From an uncultured Eubacterium sp. (GTDB taxonomy: Bacteria; Bacillota; Clostridia; Oscillospirales; Acutalibacteraceae), in NCBI GenBank assembly GCA_905233545.1, contig CAJOEV010000024.1, positions 1-63,880 of the forward strand: a stretch of DNA of 63,880 nucleotides, in the 5' to 3' direction. The translations under genes and the position numbers were made by a program. The notes under the pieces are model-generated. The model ran no database searches. It was not told where the DNA came from and worked only from the letters and a program-made list of their open reading frames with translations. Below are positions 55,484 to 63,753 of this stretch, piece after piece (the stretch's first letter is position 1; the number at the start of each line of letters is the position of its first letter).

Positions 55484-56680
55484 ATGGCAAAAGAACATTT
55501 TAACCGTACCAAACCCCATGTAAATATTGGTACAATCGGTCACGTTGACCATGGTAAGACAACTCTTACTGCTGCTATCACAAAGTATCTTGCTAACAAG
55601 GGCTATGCAAAGTTTGAGGACTATGCTGATATCGATAAGGCTCCTGAAGAAAGAGAACGTGGTATCACAATCAACACTGCTCACGTTGAGTACGAAACAG
55701 ACGCTCGTCACTATGCACACGTTGACTGCCCCGGCCATGCTGACTATATCAAGAACATGATCACCGGTGCTGCTCAGATGGACGGCGCTATCCTTGTTAT
55801 CGCTGCTACAGACGGACCTATGGCTCAGACTAAGGAGCACCTTCTCCTTGCTCGCCAGGTTGGTGTACCGGCAATCATCGTATTCCTTAACAAGACTGAC
55901 CAGGTTGACGACGAAGAGCTTCTTGAGCTCGTAGAAATGGAAGTTCGTGATACTCTTGCTGAGTATGAATTCGATGAGGACTGCCCGATCATCAAGGGTT
56001 CTGCTCTTCTTGCTCTTAACGCAGCTTCAAACGACGATCCTGCTTGCGCTTGCATCGAAGAACTCATGAACGCAGTTGACGAGTATATTCCTACTCCTGA
56101 CCGTAAGGCAGACCTTCCCTTCCTTATGCCTGTTGAGGACGTTTTCACAATCACCGGTCGTGGAACAGTTGCTACAGGTAGAGTTGAAAGAGGTCAGCTC
56201 AAGACAAACGATACAGTAGAGATGGTTGGTCTTGAAGACGAAATCAAGTCAACAGTATGTACTGGTATCGAAATGTTCAGAAAGATTCTTGACTACGCTG
56301 AGGCTGGAGATAACATTGGTTGTCTTCTTCGTGGTGTTCAGAGAACAGAGATTAAGAGAGGCCAGGTTCTCGCTGCTCCCGGTTCAATCAAGCCCCACAC
56401 CAAGTTCACAGGTCAGGTTTACGTTCTTTCTAAGGAAGAAGGCGGACGTCATACTCCTTTCTTCAACAACTACAGACCTCAGTTCTATTTCAGAACAACT
56501 GACGTTACAGGCGTTATCTCTCTTCCCGAAGGAACAGAGATGTGTATGCCCGGCGATAACGTTGATATGAACGTTGAACTCATCACTCCTATCGCTATCG
56601 AAAACGGACTTCGTTTCGCTATTCGTGAAGGTGGTAGAACAGTTGGTTCAGGCGTTGTTATCGCAATCGACGAGGACTAA
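55484..56680 (+). CDS. tuf: Elongation factor Tu
   Basis: A 398-aa EF-Tu. G1 is [13 protein letters not shown], then [24 protein letters not shown] (G3) and NKTD (G4). Domains II and III follow with the C-terminal [10 protein letters not shown]. It has its own promoter after fusA and a strong terminator. Codon use is highly biased, as expected for a very highly expressed gene. Confidence 0.98.
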   Translation: MAKEHFNRTKPHVNIGTIGHVDHGKTTLTAAITKYLANKGYAKFEDYADIDKAPEERERGITINTAHVEYETDARHYAHVDCPGHADYIKNMITGAAQMDGAILVIAATDGPMAQTKEHLLLARQVGVPAIIVFLNKTDQVDDEELLELVEMEVRDTLAEYEFDEDCPIIKGSALLALNAASNDDPACACIEELMNAVDEYIPTPDRKADLPFLMPVEDVFTITGRGTVATGRVERGQLKTNDTVEMVGLEDEIKSTVCTGIEMFRKILDYAEAGDNIGCLLRGVQRTEIKRGQVLAAPGSIKPHTKFTGQVYVLSKEEGGRHTPFFNNYRPQFYFRTTDVTGVISLPEGTEMCMPGDNVDMNVELITPIAIENGLRFAIREGGRTVGSGVVIAIDED

Positions 56681-56694
56681 TTTAATCCAAAATT

Positions 56695-56722
56695 AAAGGA
56701 CTGCTTCGGCAGTCCTTTTTAT
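56695..56722 (+). terminator. tuf terminator
   Basis: A perfect 10-bp stem aaaggactgc/gcagtccttt with a TTCG loop and a T run. Confidence 0.95.
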
Positions 56723-56774
56723 TATTAAGCAAAATCAATCTCCGATTAATTTTATCGCTTTCTTCAACCTGCTG

Positions 56775-56803
56775 TTGACAAGTATACTTGTCGGTGATAT
56801 AAT
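56775..56803 (+). promoter_or_regulatory. Promoter with palindromic operator for the DUF6442-XRE operon
   Basis: TTGACA (56775-56780), 17 bases, TATAAT (56798-56803) with extended -10 TG. The perfect 16-bp palindrome gacaagtatacttgtc (56777-56792) overlaps the -35 and spacer. A second partial site, aaacttgtc, lies at about 56817-56825 before the ribosome site. Confidence 0.8.
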
Positions 56804-56840
56804 TAATTTGCAAAGTAAACTTGTCAAAGGAGTGTTTTTT

Positions 56841-57149
56841 ATGGATAAAGATGAAATACTGGAGAAAAGCAGAAAAGAAAACAACGGTACATATGACGAA
56901 CAGGAAAAAAATATTGTTGTTAAAGGAAATGCTATCGGGATGGCAGTCGGTATTCTTGCATGTTCTGTATTGTATCTTATAGAGCGCAACATAGTATATT
57001 TTATGATTTGGTTTTCCATGTTTTTAGTGTCAAATTTATACACAGCCATTAAAACAAAAAAAGTTATCTATATATTCCTGACTATCATAATGGGGATTGC
57101 ATTAGCGTTGATGCTTGCTGTGTATTTATCTGATAGAGGTGTATTTTAA
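56841..57149 (+). CDS. DUF6442-like small membrane protein
   Basis: A 102-aa protein. A charged N terminus (MDKDEILEKSRKENNGTYDE) is followed by three hydrophobic segments (about 32-50, 53-70 and 78-96). Proteins of this form are commonly paired with a small XRE regulator in Firmicutes, as here, where the regulator starts at the stop codon. ATG 56841 has AAAGGAG upstream; a start 66 bases earlier would overlap the promoter. Function unknown; a membrane sensor or stress protein under the partner repressor is a guess. Confidence 0.7.
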   Translation: MDKDEILEKSRKENNGTYDEQEKNIVVKGNAIGMAVGILACSVLYLIERNIVYFMIWFSMFLVSNLYTAIKTKKVIYIFLTIIMGIALALMLAVYLSDRGVF

Positions 57150-57355
57150 TGAATGATAAATTAATTCTGAAAAATAACCTTAAAGAAGTTCGAACTGCTC
57201 ACGGTTTTTCACAGCAAGCCCTTGCCAATATGGTCGGAGTTTCAAGAAATACAATAAGCTCTATCGAAACACTTCAATATTGTCCAACCGCAAAGCTCGC
57301 CCTCGTTATCTGCATAGCTCTTGATATTAAATTCGAGGATATGTTTTATTTTTGA
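57149..57355 (+). CDS. XRE-family HTH regulator
   Basis: A 68-aa Cro/CI-type regulator: LKEVRTAHGFSQQALANMVGVSRNTISSIETLQY, with the recognition helix in SRNTISSIE, ending KLALVICIALDIKFEDMFYF. It overlaps the DUF6442-like gene stop by one base. By context it should bind the gacaagtatacttgtc palindrome and autoregulate the operon. The REP transposase gene begins one base after its stop. Confidence 0.88.
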   Translation: MNDKLILKNNLKEVRTAHGFSQQALANMVGVSRNTISSIETLQYCPTAKLALVICIALDIKFEDMFYF

Positions 57356-57356
57356 T

Positions 57357-57848
57357 ATGAAAAAAAACAGAAAACTACCAAGATTAAAAGATTATAATTA
57401 TTCATCAAAGGGAAAGTATTTTGTTACTATTTGTGTTATGGATATGAAATGTGTTCTCTCATCAATTGTAGGGAGCGGCGACCTCGACGCTCCACAGCTG
57501 CATCTTTCAAGATTAGGAAGAATTGTTGAGAATAACATTCTTGAAATGAACAAAAGATATGACGAAATCAAGTTTGAAGAATTTGTAATAATGCCAAATC
57601 ATATCCATTTAATTGTCGATATAAACAACAATGGAGCGTCGGGGTCGCCGCTCCCTACAAATTCGTTGCTTTCAAGGCATATTGGAACCTTAAAGCGCTT
57701 TTGCAACAAAGAAATCGGTAAGAACATTTGGCAAACAGTTTTTTTCGATCATATAATCCGTAACGAAGAAGATTATATTTACCACTTGCAGTATATTCAG
57801 GAAAATCCGAGAAAGTGGTTGATTGGTAAGGATGAATACTATGCATAA
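57357..57848 (+). CDS. REP-associated tyrosine transposase (RAYT, IS200-like)
   Basis: A 163-aa Y1 (HUH) transposase of the RAYT type. The N-terminal beta strand YFVTICVMD, the HUH motif MPNHIHLIVDI (about residues 79-89) and the C-terminal EEDYIYHLQYIQENPRKW with the candidate catalytic Tyr are present. RAYTs are single-copy domesticated enzymes that cut and join at REP hairpins headed by GTAG. The coding sequence itself holds two inverted GTAG hairpins (57466-57494 and 57632-57660). The start lies one base after the xre stop with little ribosome site, suggesting coupled translation from the upstream operon. Confidence 0.85.
   Translation: MKKNRKLPRLKDYNYSSKGKYFVTICVMDMKCVLSSIVGSGDLDAPQLHLSRLGRIVENNILEMNKRYDEIKFEEFVIMPNHIHLIVDINNNGASGSPLPTNSLLSRHIGTLKRFCNKEIGKNIWQTVFFDHIIRNEEDYIYHLQYIQENPRKWLIGKDEYYA
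57466..57494 (+). repeat. REP-like hairpin inside the RAYT gene, copy 1
   Basis: TTGTAG then a hairpin: ggagcg, G-A mismatch, cg, ACCT loop, cg, cgctcc. It matches copy 2 (57632-57660, opposite orientation) at 28 of 29 positions. Confidence 0.8.
57632..57660 (-). repeat. REP-like hairpin inside the RAYT gene, copy 2
   Basis: The inverted copy of 57466-57494, one mismatch in 29. The two together could fold the 137-base interval of the mRNA into a long hairpin. Confidence 0.8.
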
Positions 57849-57875
57849 TCAATAAAGCGAATATTGCGCAAAGCG

Positions 57876-57930
57876 TAATGTGATATATTTTGTTAACAAA
57901 ATGCGATATATTTTGCGTTGCAAAATGTGC
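57876..57930 (+). repeat. AT-rich direct repeats before recD2
   Basis: Two units sharing gatatattttg (57881-57891 and 57905-57915), each framed by aatg...g(c)gatatattttg...c, and a third partial unit aaaatgtg (57922-57929). The -35 of recD2 lies at the end of the second. Confidence 0.6.
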
Positions 57931-57945
57931 CTATTATGATATAAT
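57918..57945 (+). promoter_or_regulatory. recD2 promoter, possibly leaderless
   Basis: TTGCAA (57918-57923), 16 bases, TATAAT (57940-57945) with extended -10 TG (57937-57938). The predicted start of transcription (about 57952) practically coincides with the ATG at 57953. Confidence 0.5.
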
Positions 57946-57952
57946 AAAACCT

Positions 57953-60166
57953 ATGGAAAATGAAATGCTTGAAAAGTTAATCGGAACGGTTGAGGAGGTA
58001 TCCTTTTATAATGAGGATACCGGTTTTTGTGTTGCGCTGATTAATACGGGACGCGAGGGCATAACCGTTGTCGGTGCTGTTGGCGAAATTGTTATCGGAG
58101 CAGAGATTGAATGCGAAGGAAGATGGGATATGCATCCCTCCTTCGGCAGGCAGTTCCGCGCTTCTGTTATTCATCAGACGCTTCCTGCCGACGCATCGGG
58201 AATACTGCGCTATCTCTCATCGGGCATTATAAAAGGCATAAGGGAATCAACCGCACAGAAGATTGTTGAAGCCTTTGGCGCAGATGCGTTTGAAGTTATT
58301 GAAAACGAGCCCGAGCGCCTTGCTCAGATTAAAGGAATAAGCATTTCAAAAGCAAGACAGATAAGTGATGATTTCAAAAGCAAATTCGCATCCCGCGAAA
58401 CAGTTGTTGAGCTTACGGCACTGGGACTTACCCAGCATCAGGCGCTTAAGGCGTACAAGCTTTTTAAATCCGATACGATTGATTTAATCAAGGCAAATCC
58501 ATATGCTTTTATCGGCTCAACAATGGGCATAACCTTTGATAAAGCGGATGAAATTGCCGATAATCTTGATGAAAAGCCGCCCTATGATTACAGGGCTCAG
58601 GCGGCGGTTGTTCATATTGTGCGCCATAATCTTTCAAACGGTCACACCTGCATCCCGAGGGATAAAATATTTGTTCCTGCGTGTGATTTTCTGGGCTGTG
58701 AGAATGACTATGTTGATATTGCAATCGACAATGCAATTGAAAACAAAATGCTTGTTCAAAAGGATATCGAGGGAAGGGATTTTCTTTTTATTCCCGAAAT
58801 TTATGCTGCCGAAAGCTCAATAGCGCAGAGAATTAACATAATGGTTCACTATCCGCCGCGCGAAAATGAAATCTTTTCGTCCGAGGTTTACGCATTTGAA
58901 GAGGCAAACGGAATATCCTTTGATGAAAAACAGCGCCGCGCTATTGAAATAGCAGTTGAAAAGGGACTGCTAATACTGACTGGCGGACCGGGAACGGGTA
59001 AAACAACAACCCTTAAAGGTATTATCAGCCTTATGAAAAACAGAGGACTGCGAGTTGCATTAACCGCGCCCACGGGCAGAGCAGCTCAGCGAATGGAAGA
59101 ACTCTGCGGATATGAGGCAAAAACAATCCACCGTTTGCTTGAGGTTGAATATACCGAGGGGAGCGACACTCCCGATTTCGTTCACAACCTGAAAAATCCG
59201 CTTGATTTTGACGCGGTTATAGTTGACGAGCTTTCAATGGTTGATGTAACGCTGTTTTCAGCACTGCTTGACGCACTTCCGCTTCACTGCAGGCTTATTA
59301 TGGTAGGCGATAAAAATCAGCTTCCTCCCGTAGGCGCAGGAAATGTGCTTTCGGACTTGATTGAAAGCAAGCTGATTGATGTTATAACCCTTGATAAAAT
59401 CTTCCGTCAGGCAATGGAGAGCAGAATTGTTACCAACGCCCATAAAGTTGTTAAGGGCGAAATGCCGACTATTGATAACAGCATGGATTCGGACTTCTTT
59501 TTGCTTAAAGAGGACAGCCGATATAACGCACCGAAAAAAATACTCAATTTGGTAACTTCGCGCCTGCCTGCATCATATGGCTTTGACCCTATGAGTGATA
59601 TTCAGGTTTTGTGTCCGAGCAGGATGGGGGAATGCGGAACGCAGAATATTAACGCCATTCTTCAGGCAAGGCTCAATCCTCCGTCAAAGGAAAAAAAGGA
59701 GCTTCGCTATCAGGGCTATATTCTCCGTGAAGGCGACAGAGTTATGCAGATAAAAAATAACTATGATGTTCCGTGGTTTAAATCGGATGAAAACGGTCAG
59801 GGAGTTTTTAACGGCGATATCGGTATTCTGACACGAATTGACCTCGGCAATGATATTATCAATGTTAAGTTTGACGATAAAGAGGCAATGTATTCGCTCG
59901 AGAATGTCAAGGAAATCGAGCTTGCATATGCAATGACGGTACACAAGAGCCAGGGCAGTGAGTTTGACGCGGTTATTATGCCCGTTCTTGCAACACCGCC
60001 GAAGCTTGCATACAGAAATCTTTTCTATACCGCGCTGACCAGAGCCAAGGAGCTTATTGTTCTTGTCGGCAATGAAGGCGCAATAAAAACAATGGTTGAA
60101 AACGATAAAAAGTCAAAAAGGTTTTCGGCATTGAAATTTTTTATTGAAACAGATAGTGATATATAA
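57953..60166 (+). CDS. recD2: RecD2-type ATP-dependent helicase
   Basis: A 737-aa SF1B helicase of the RecD2 (stand-alone RecD) family. The N-terminal region (about 1-300) includes an OB-like start GTVEEVSFYNEDTGFCVAL and helix-hairpin-helix-like GIKGIRESTAQKIVEAFG. Helicase motifs: GGPGTGKTTTLKG (I), DELSMVD (II), GDKNQLPPVGAG (III), VHKSQGSEFDAVI (V) and YTALTRAKELIVLVG (VI). It unwinds DNA 5'-3' in repair or recombination. ATG 57953 is chosen because relatives start near MEKLIGTVE; an upstream extension would read through the promoter. Confidence 0.93.
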   Translation: MENEMLEKLIGTVEEVSFYNEDTGFCVALINTGREGITVVGAVGEIVIGAEIECEGRWDMHPSFGRQFRASVIHQTLPADASGILRYLSSGIIKGIRESTAQKIVEAFGADAFEVIENEPERLAQIKGISISKARQISDDFKSKFASRETVVELTALGLTQHQALKAYKLFKSDTIDLIKANPYAFIGSTMGITFDKADEIADNLDEKPPYDYRAQAAVVHIVRHNLSNGHTCIPRDKIFVPACDFLGCENDYVDIAIDNAIENKMLVQKDIEGRDFLFIPEIYAAESSIAQRINIMVHYPPRENEIFSSEVYAFEEANGISFDEKQRRAIEIAVEKGLLILTGGPGTGKTTTLKGIISLMKNRGLRVALTAPTGRAAQRMEELCGYEAKTIHRLLEVEYTEGSDTPDFVHNLKNPLDFDAVIVDELSMVDVTLFSALLDALPLHCRLIMVGDKNQLPPVGAGNVLSDLIESKLIDVITLDKIFRQAMESRIVTNAHKVVKGEMPTIDNSMDSDFFLLKEDSRYNAPKKILNLVTSRLPASYGFDPMSDIQVLCPSRMGECGTQNINAILQARLNPPSKEKKELRYQGYILREGDRVMQIKNNYDVPWFKSDENGQGVFNGDIGILTRIDLGNDIINVKFDDKEAMYSLENVKEIELAYAMTVHKSQGSEFDAVIMPVLATPPKLAYRNLFYTALTRAKELIVLVGNEGAIKTMVENDKKSKRFSALKFFIETDSDI

Positions 60167-60172
60167 TATAAT
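60144..60172 (+). promoter_or_regulatory. Promoter of the mreB homologue
   Basis: TTGAAA (60144-60149, inside the recD2 end), 17 bases, TATAAT (60167-60172). Confidence 0.5.
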
Positions 60173-60201
60173 AATACCAAGAAAAAATTATTGGTGAGAA
60201 T

Positions 60202-61230
60202 ATGTTCGGATTTGATTTAGGATTGGATTTGGGAACAAACAATGTCGTTATTTCCGTTCCTTCAAAGGGAGTGGTTTTAAACGAGCCATGTTATGTTGCC
60301 TATGATATTGAAACAGATAAAATACTCTATTCGGGAAGGCGTGCCTACTATCTTGAGGGCAGGGAGCCCAAGGGCGTTGCTGTTGTTCAGCCCATTGAAA
60401 GAGGCGTTATAAGCAACTATGCGCTCACTCAGCAGATGCTTCGCTTTTTCATCAACAGAGTTATAAAAAATGACATTTTCAGACCGAGAGTTGTTGCAAG
60501 TGTTCCTGCTCTTGCAACCGATGTTGAAAAAAGAACAATCGTTTCGGTTATAATTTCTGCAGGCGCAAGGTCGGTTTGTCTTGTTGAATCACCGCTGTGC
60601 GCTGCTTTCGGCTCGGGCGTTGATCCGCTTCAGCCAAACGGAGTTTTTGTTGTTGATGTCGGCGCAGGAAGTTCGGATATGGCGGTTGTTTCCCAGGGCT
60701 CAATGAACCAGACTGAAACCGTAAAAATTGCGGGAAATGATTTCGACCGCGAAATAGTTAAATATTTCAAAGAAAAATATGACCTTCTTGTCGGAGTGAG
60801 AACTGCCGAGGATATTAAAAAAATGATTGGCTGCGCTGTTCCGAGAGAAGAAATAGTAACAATGACCGCAAGGGGAAGAAATGCCGAAGACGGAATGCCG
60901 AAAACGGTTGATGTTTCGTCCCAGGAAATCTATGAATGCCTAAAACCGCTTCTGTCGGAAATAACTGCCGCTGCAAAGGCAATGTTTGAAAGAACGTCGC
61001 CTCAGCTTGTTGCAGATATTGTTGCGGGCGAGGTTCTTCTTACGGGCGGTTCGGCGGAGCTTTACGGACTTGATAAGCTTCTCGGCGAAGCTCTTAACCT
61101 CGGCGTTAAGGTTGTAACTCAGCCTGCGCTCTGCGTTTCAAAGGGCGCTTGTGTTGCGCTGAACAAAATGCATATTCTTGATAACTACGGCTATCAGTTC
61201 AAGACTAAAGAAGATGTTCGAATAAGATAA
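60202..61230 (+). CDS. MreB/Mbl-family cell-shape protein
   Basis: A 342-aa bacterial actin. Phosphate 1 motif DLGLDLGTNNVVI, phosphate 2 VVDVGAGSSDMAVV, and the adenosine motif LLTGGSAELYGLDKLL are visible. MreB paralogues guide peptidoglycan synthesis along the cell cylinder; which paralogue (MreB, Mbl, MreBH) this is cannot be decided. GGTGAGAAT precedes the ATG. It is not next to mreCD, so it is a dispersed copy. Confidence 0.9.
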   Translation: MFGFDLGLDLGTNNVVISVPSKGVVLNEPCYVAYDIETDKILYSGRRAYYLEGREPKGVAVVQPIERGVISNYALTQQMLRFFINRVIKNDIFRPRVVASVPALATDVEKRTIVSVIISAGARSVCLVESPLCAAFGSGVDPLQPNGVFVVDVGAGSSDMAVVSQGSMNQTETVKIAGNDFDREIVKYFKEKYDLLVGVRTAEDIKKMIGCAVPREEIVTMTARGRNAEDGMPKTVDVSSQEIYECLKPLLSEITAAAKAMFERTSPQLVADIVAGEVLLTGGSAELYGLDKLLGEALNLGVKVVTQPALCVSKGACVALNKMHILDNYGYQFKTKEDVRIR

Positions 61231-61235
61231 ATTCA

Positions 61236-61257
61236 GGGCGGGCGGAGAAGCCCGCCC
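61236..61257 (+). repeat. GC-rich hairpin between the mreB homologue and ecfT
   Basis: A perfect 8-bp stem gggcgggc/gcccgccc with a 6-base loop, six bases after the stop. There is no T run and no GTAG; it resembles the cores of the REP elements. Confidence 0.6.
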
Positions 61258-61284
61258 ATACGATTTTAAAAGAGGGGGGAGAGA

Positions 61285-62151
61285 ATGAACAGGTTTTCAA
61301 AACTGCATCCGATTTTGCATCTGATTTTCTATGTTTTTTCGCTGATGTTTGTTTTAGTTGTTTCAAATCCGTTTTATTCATTTGCTTCCCTCGTTTGCGC
61401 TTTGCTTTATAACGGTGTGATATACCCGAAGCGCATCAGGAAAAACATTGTTTTTTCAATAATAATAATTCTGTTCGTTTCATTTTTTAATATGCTTTTC
61501 GCTCACTACGGAGCGGATGTTTTATTTTTAATAGGTCACACGGAATTCACGCTTGAAGCGCTTTTTTACGGATTTAACCAGGGGCTTGTTTTCTCGGCGG
61601 TTGTTATGTGGTTTACTGCGCTTAGCTTTAATTCCGACGGTGACAGAGTTTTATATATTTTCTCGTTTGCGCCGAAGCTATCTTTGATGTTTTCAATGAT
61701 TCTCGGCTTTATTCCGAGGTTTACAAAAAAGCTCGGTGAAATCCGCGACGCACAAAAAGCACTTCTGGGCGGTGAGAGCCCTCAGGGTATAAAAAACAAG
61801 TTCAAATCGGAAGTGAACATCCTTTCAGCGCTGATAACCTACAGCCTTGAAAGCAGTATCATAACTGCGGATTCAATGAACGCAAGGGGATATAAAAAAG
61901 GCGCGCTTAGTGTTAAAAGATATAAAATCTGTGTCCAGGATATTTTGTTTTCGGTGATTATTCTTATTGCAGCGATTTATCTGATTTATTCAAAGGCCGC
62001 CGGAAATATCACATTCATTTTTGAGCCTGTTATCTATTCAAAGTCATTCAGCATCGGCGCTTTTGCAGTTTTCTGCGTTGCCGAAGGAATACCCTTTATT
62101 GCTGAAATGTGGGAGGAAATGCTATGGAAGCTGTCAAATTCAAAGGCGTAA
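61285..62151 (+). CDS. ecfT: ECF transporter transmembrane (T) component
   Basis: A 288-aa EcfT/CbiQ-like membrane protein with about five or six helices. The coupling-helix motif Ala-Arg-Gly that grips the ATPases is seen in SMNARGYKKG. It forms the scaffold that links substrate-binding S components to the ATPases for vitamin or metal uptake. AGAGGGGGGAG precedes the ATG, and it overlaps the ATPase gene by 28 bases. Confidence 0.88.
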   Translation: MNRFSKLHPILHLIFYVFSLMFVLVVSNPFYSFASLVCALLYNGVIYPKRIRKNIVFSIIIILFVSFFNMLFAHYGADVLFLIGHTEFTLEALFYGFNQGLVFSAVVMWFTALSFNSDGDRVLYIFSFAPKLSLMFSMILGFIPRFTKKLGEIRDAQKALLGGESPQGIKNKFKSEVNILSALITYSLESSIITADSMNARGYKKGALSVKRYKICVQDILFSVIILIAAIYLIYSKAAGNITFIFEPVIYSKSFSIGAFAVFCVAEGIPFIAEMWEEMLWKLSNSKA

Positions 62152-63605
62152 GCTTTACATATCCAAACAGCGCACAGCCTGCGCTGAGAGATATTTCTTT
62201 CTCCATAGAAAGCGGAGAGCTCTGTGTTGTTATGGGAAAGTCGGCTTCGGGCAAATCAACCCTTTTAAAGCTGATGAAAAAGGAAATTGCGCCCTTCGGA
62301 ACACTTGAGGGTGATATTGAAGTGAACGGCAAAGCGGGCTATGTTGCTCAGAATGTTGATGAAAGCATTGTTTGCAGCAAAGTTCGGGCTGAGCTTTCTT
62401 TTGCACTTGCAAACGAGGGCAAAAGCGAGGATGAAATCGAGCTTGCGGTTGCGGAAACTGCTTCATATTTCAATCTTGAAAGAAAGCTTGACTGTGATAT
62501 TTCAACTCTTTCAGGCGGCGAAAAGCAGATACTCAACCTTGCCTCAGTTATGATAATGAAGCCCGATATTCTCATCCTTGATGAGCCTGCTTCATCCCTT
62601 GACCCCGTTTGGGCTCAGCGTTTTGCCGACGTTATAAGGAAAATGCACAGGGATTTTTCAACAACAATTATTATTGCCGAGCACAATGCGGATTCTTTGT
62701 TTGATGAAGCGCAGAGCATTATTATTCTTGAAGACGCAAAGCTTCTGATTAAATCAAACGGTGAAAATGTTGTTCGTTATCTCAAAGAAAACAATAACGG
62801 TATGCTCGGTGCGATTCCGCTTCAAATGAGTCTTTTCAGAGGTGCAAAAACCGTTAGGGAATGCAGTGGGATTTTTCAGAGCAAAAGCATAAAAAAGCTT
62901 GAAAAAGAAGCTATGCCAGAAGAGATTGCAGTAGAGATTAAGAACTTATATTTTGCATATGAAAAAGGCAGCGATGTTTTATCAGGGCTGAGTCTTAAGG
63001 TATACAAAGGAAAAATCAATGCTGTTCTCGGTGCAAACTCGAGCGGAAAAACAACGCTGTTAAAGGCAGTTGCAGGTGTTCACAAGGCATACCGCGGAAA
63101 AATAAAAGCAAATGGCAGGGTTTCAATGCTCTCTCAGAATGCTTTTGATTTGTTCACAAAAGAAACCTGCGGTGAAGAAGCAAATATGGAAAAATACGGC
63201 GATTTTCTTGAGATTAATGATATCAAAGACCGCCATCCCTATGACATTTCGGGCGGTCAGGCGCAGAGACTTGCTCTTGCTAAGGTGCTTGAGCAGAATG
63301 CCGATATCATTCTTCTTGATGAGCCTACAAAGGGCTTTGACTGCATCTTAAAGGATAAGCTTGCACATATATTAAAAGAACTCTGTGCTCAGGGAAAAAC
63401 CGTTTTAATTGTTACTCACGATATTGATTTCATTTCAAGATACTGCGATACCGCTTCATTCATTTCAAGGGGCAGAATTGTTGCAACAAAACCGAGAAGA
63501 GAGTTCTTTTCTTCCCTCAGTTTCTATACGAGCACGGTTGCAACAATAACAAAAACCGATATTGTCAGCATTGAAGATTTAAAGGAGTGCGGGGCATATG
63601 ATTAA
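62124..63605 (+). CDS. ECF transporter ATPase, two fused ABC domains
   Basis: A 493-aa protein with two ABC ATPase domains in one chain. Domain 1 (about 1-225): Walker A GKSASGKST, signature LSGGEKQILNLA, Walker B ILILDEPASSLD. Domain 2 (about 275-493): GANSSGKTT, ISGGQAQRLALA, IILLDEPTKGFD. It replaces the usual EcfA1/EcfA2 pair. ATG 62124 follows GGGAGGAAA; a start 15 bases upstream lies within that site. Its stop overlaps the next start by 8 bases. Confidence 0.9.
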   Translation: MEAVKFKGVSFTYPNSAQPALRDISFSIESGELCVVMGKSASGKSTLLKLMKKEIAPFGTLEGDIEVNGKAGYVAQNVDESIVCSKVRAELSFALANEGKSEDEIELAVAETASYFNLERKLDCDISTLSGGEKQILNLASVMIMKPDILILDEPASSLDPVWAQRFADVIRKMHRDFSTTIIIAEHNADSLFDEAQSIIILEDAKLLIKSNGENVVRYLKENNNGMLGAIPLQMSLFRGAKTVRECSGIFQSKSIKKLEKEAMPEEIAVEIKNLYFAYEKGSDVLSGLSLKVYKGKINAVLGANSSGKTTLLKAVAGVHKAYRGKIKANGRVSMLSQNAFDLFTKETCGEEANMEKYGDFLEINDIKDRHPYDISGGQAQRLALAKVLEQNADIILLDEPTKGFDCILKDKLAHILKELCAQGKTVLIVTHDIDFISRYCDTASFISRGRIVATKPRREFFSSLSFYTSTVATITKTDIVSIEDLKECGAYD

Positions 63606-63753
63606 AAAAGCTTTGTTTCCTGTATTAATCGTATTGACGCTTGTGCTGACGGTTATATGGCAGATTTTATTTGCCGAGAAAATCAATTTCTATATTGTTT
63701 CGGCAGTGCTGTTGGTTATCTCAATGAGCATTGCAATATCCCTATTCGCATGA
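63598..63753 (+). pseudogene. ECF S-component-like gene, truncated at its 5' end region
   Basis: The frame gives MIKKALFPVLIVLTLVLTVI and then an amphipathic and hydrophobic stretch, as in the first helices of large S components that usually follow ecfT-ecfA. It stops after 51 aa, at a point where the DNA changes to a different coding frame (see 63732-63880). The overlap with the ATPase gene and the operon position support an S component. The substrate is unknown and most of the protein is missing. Confidence 0.55.
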
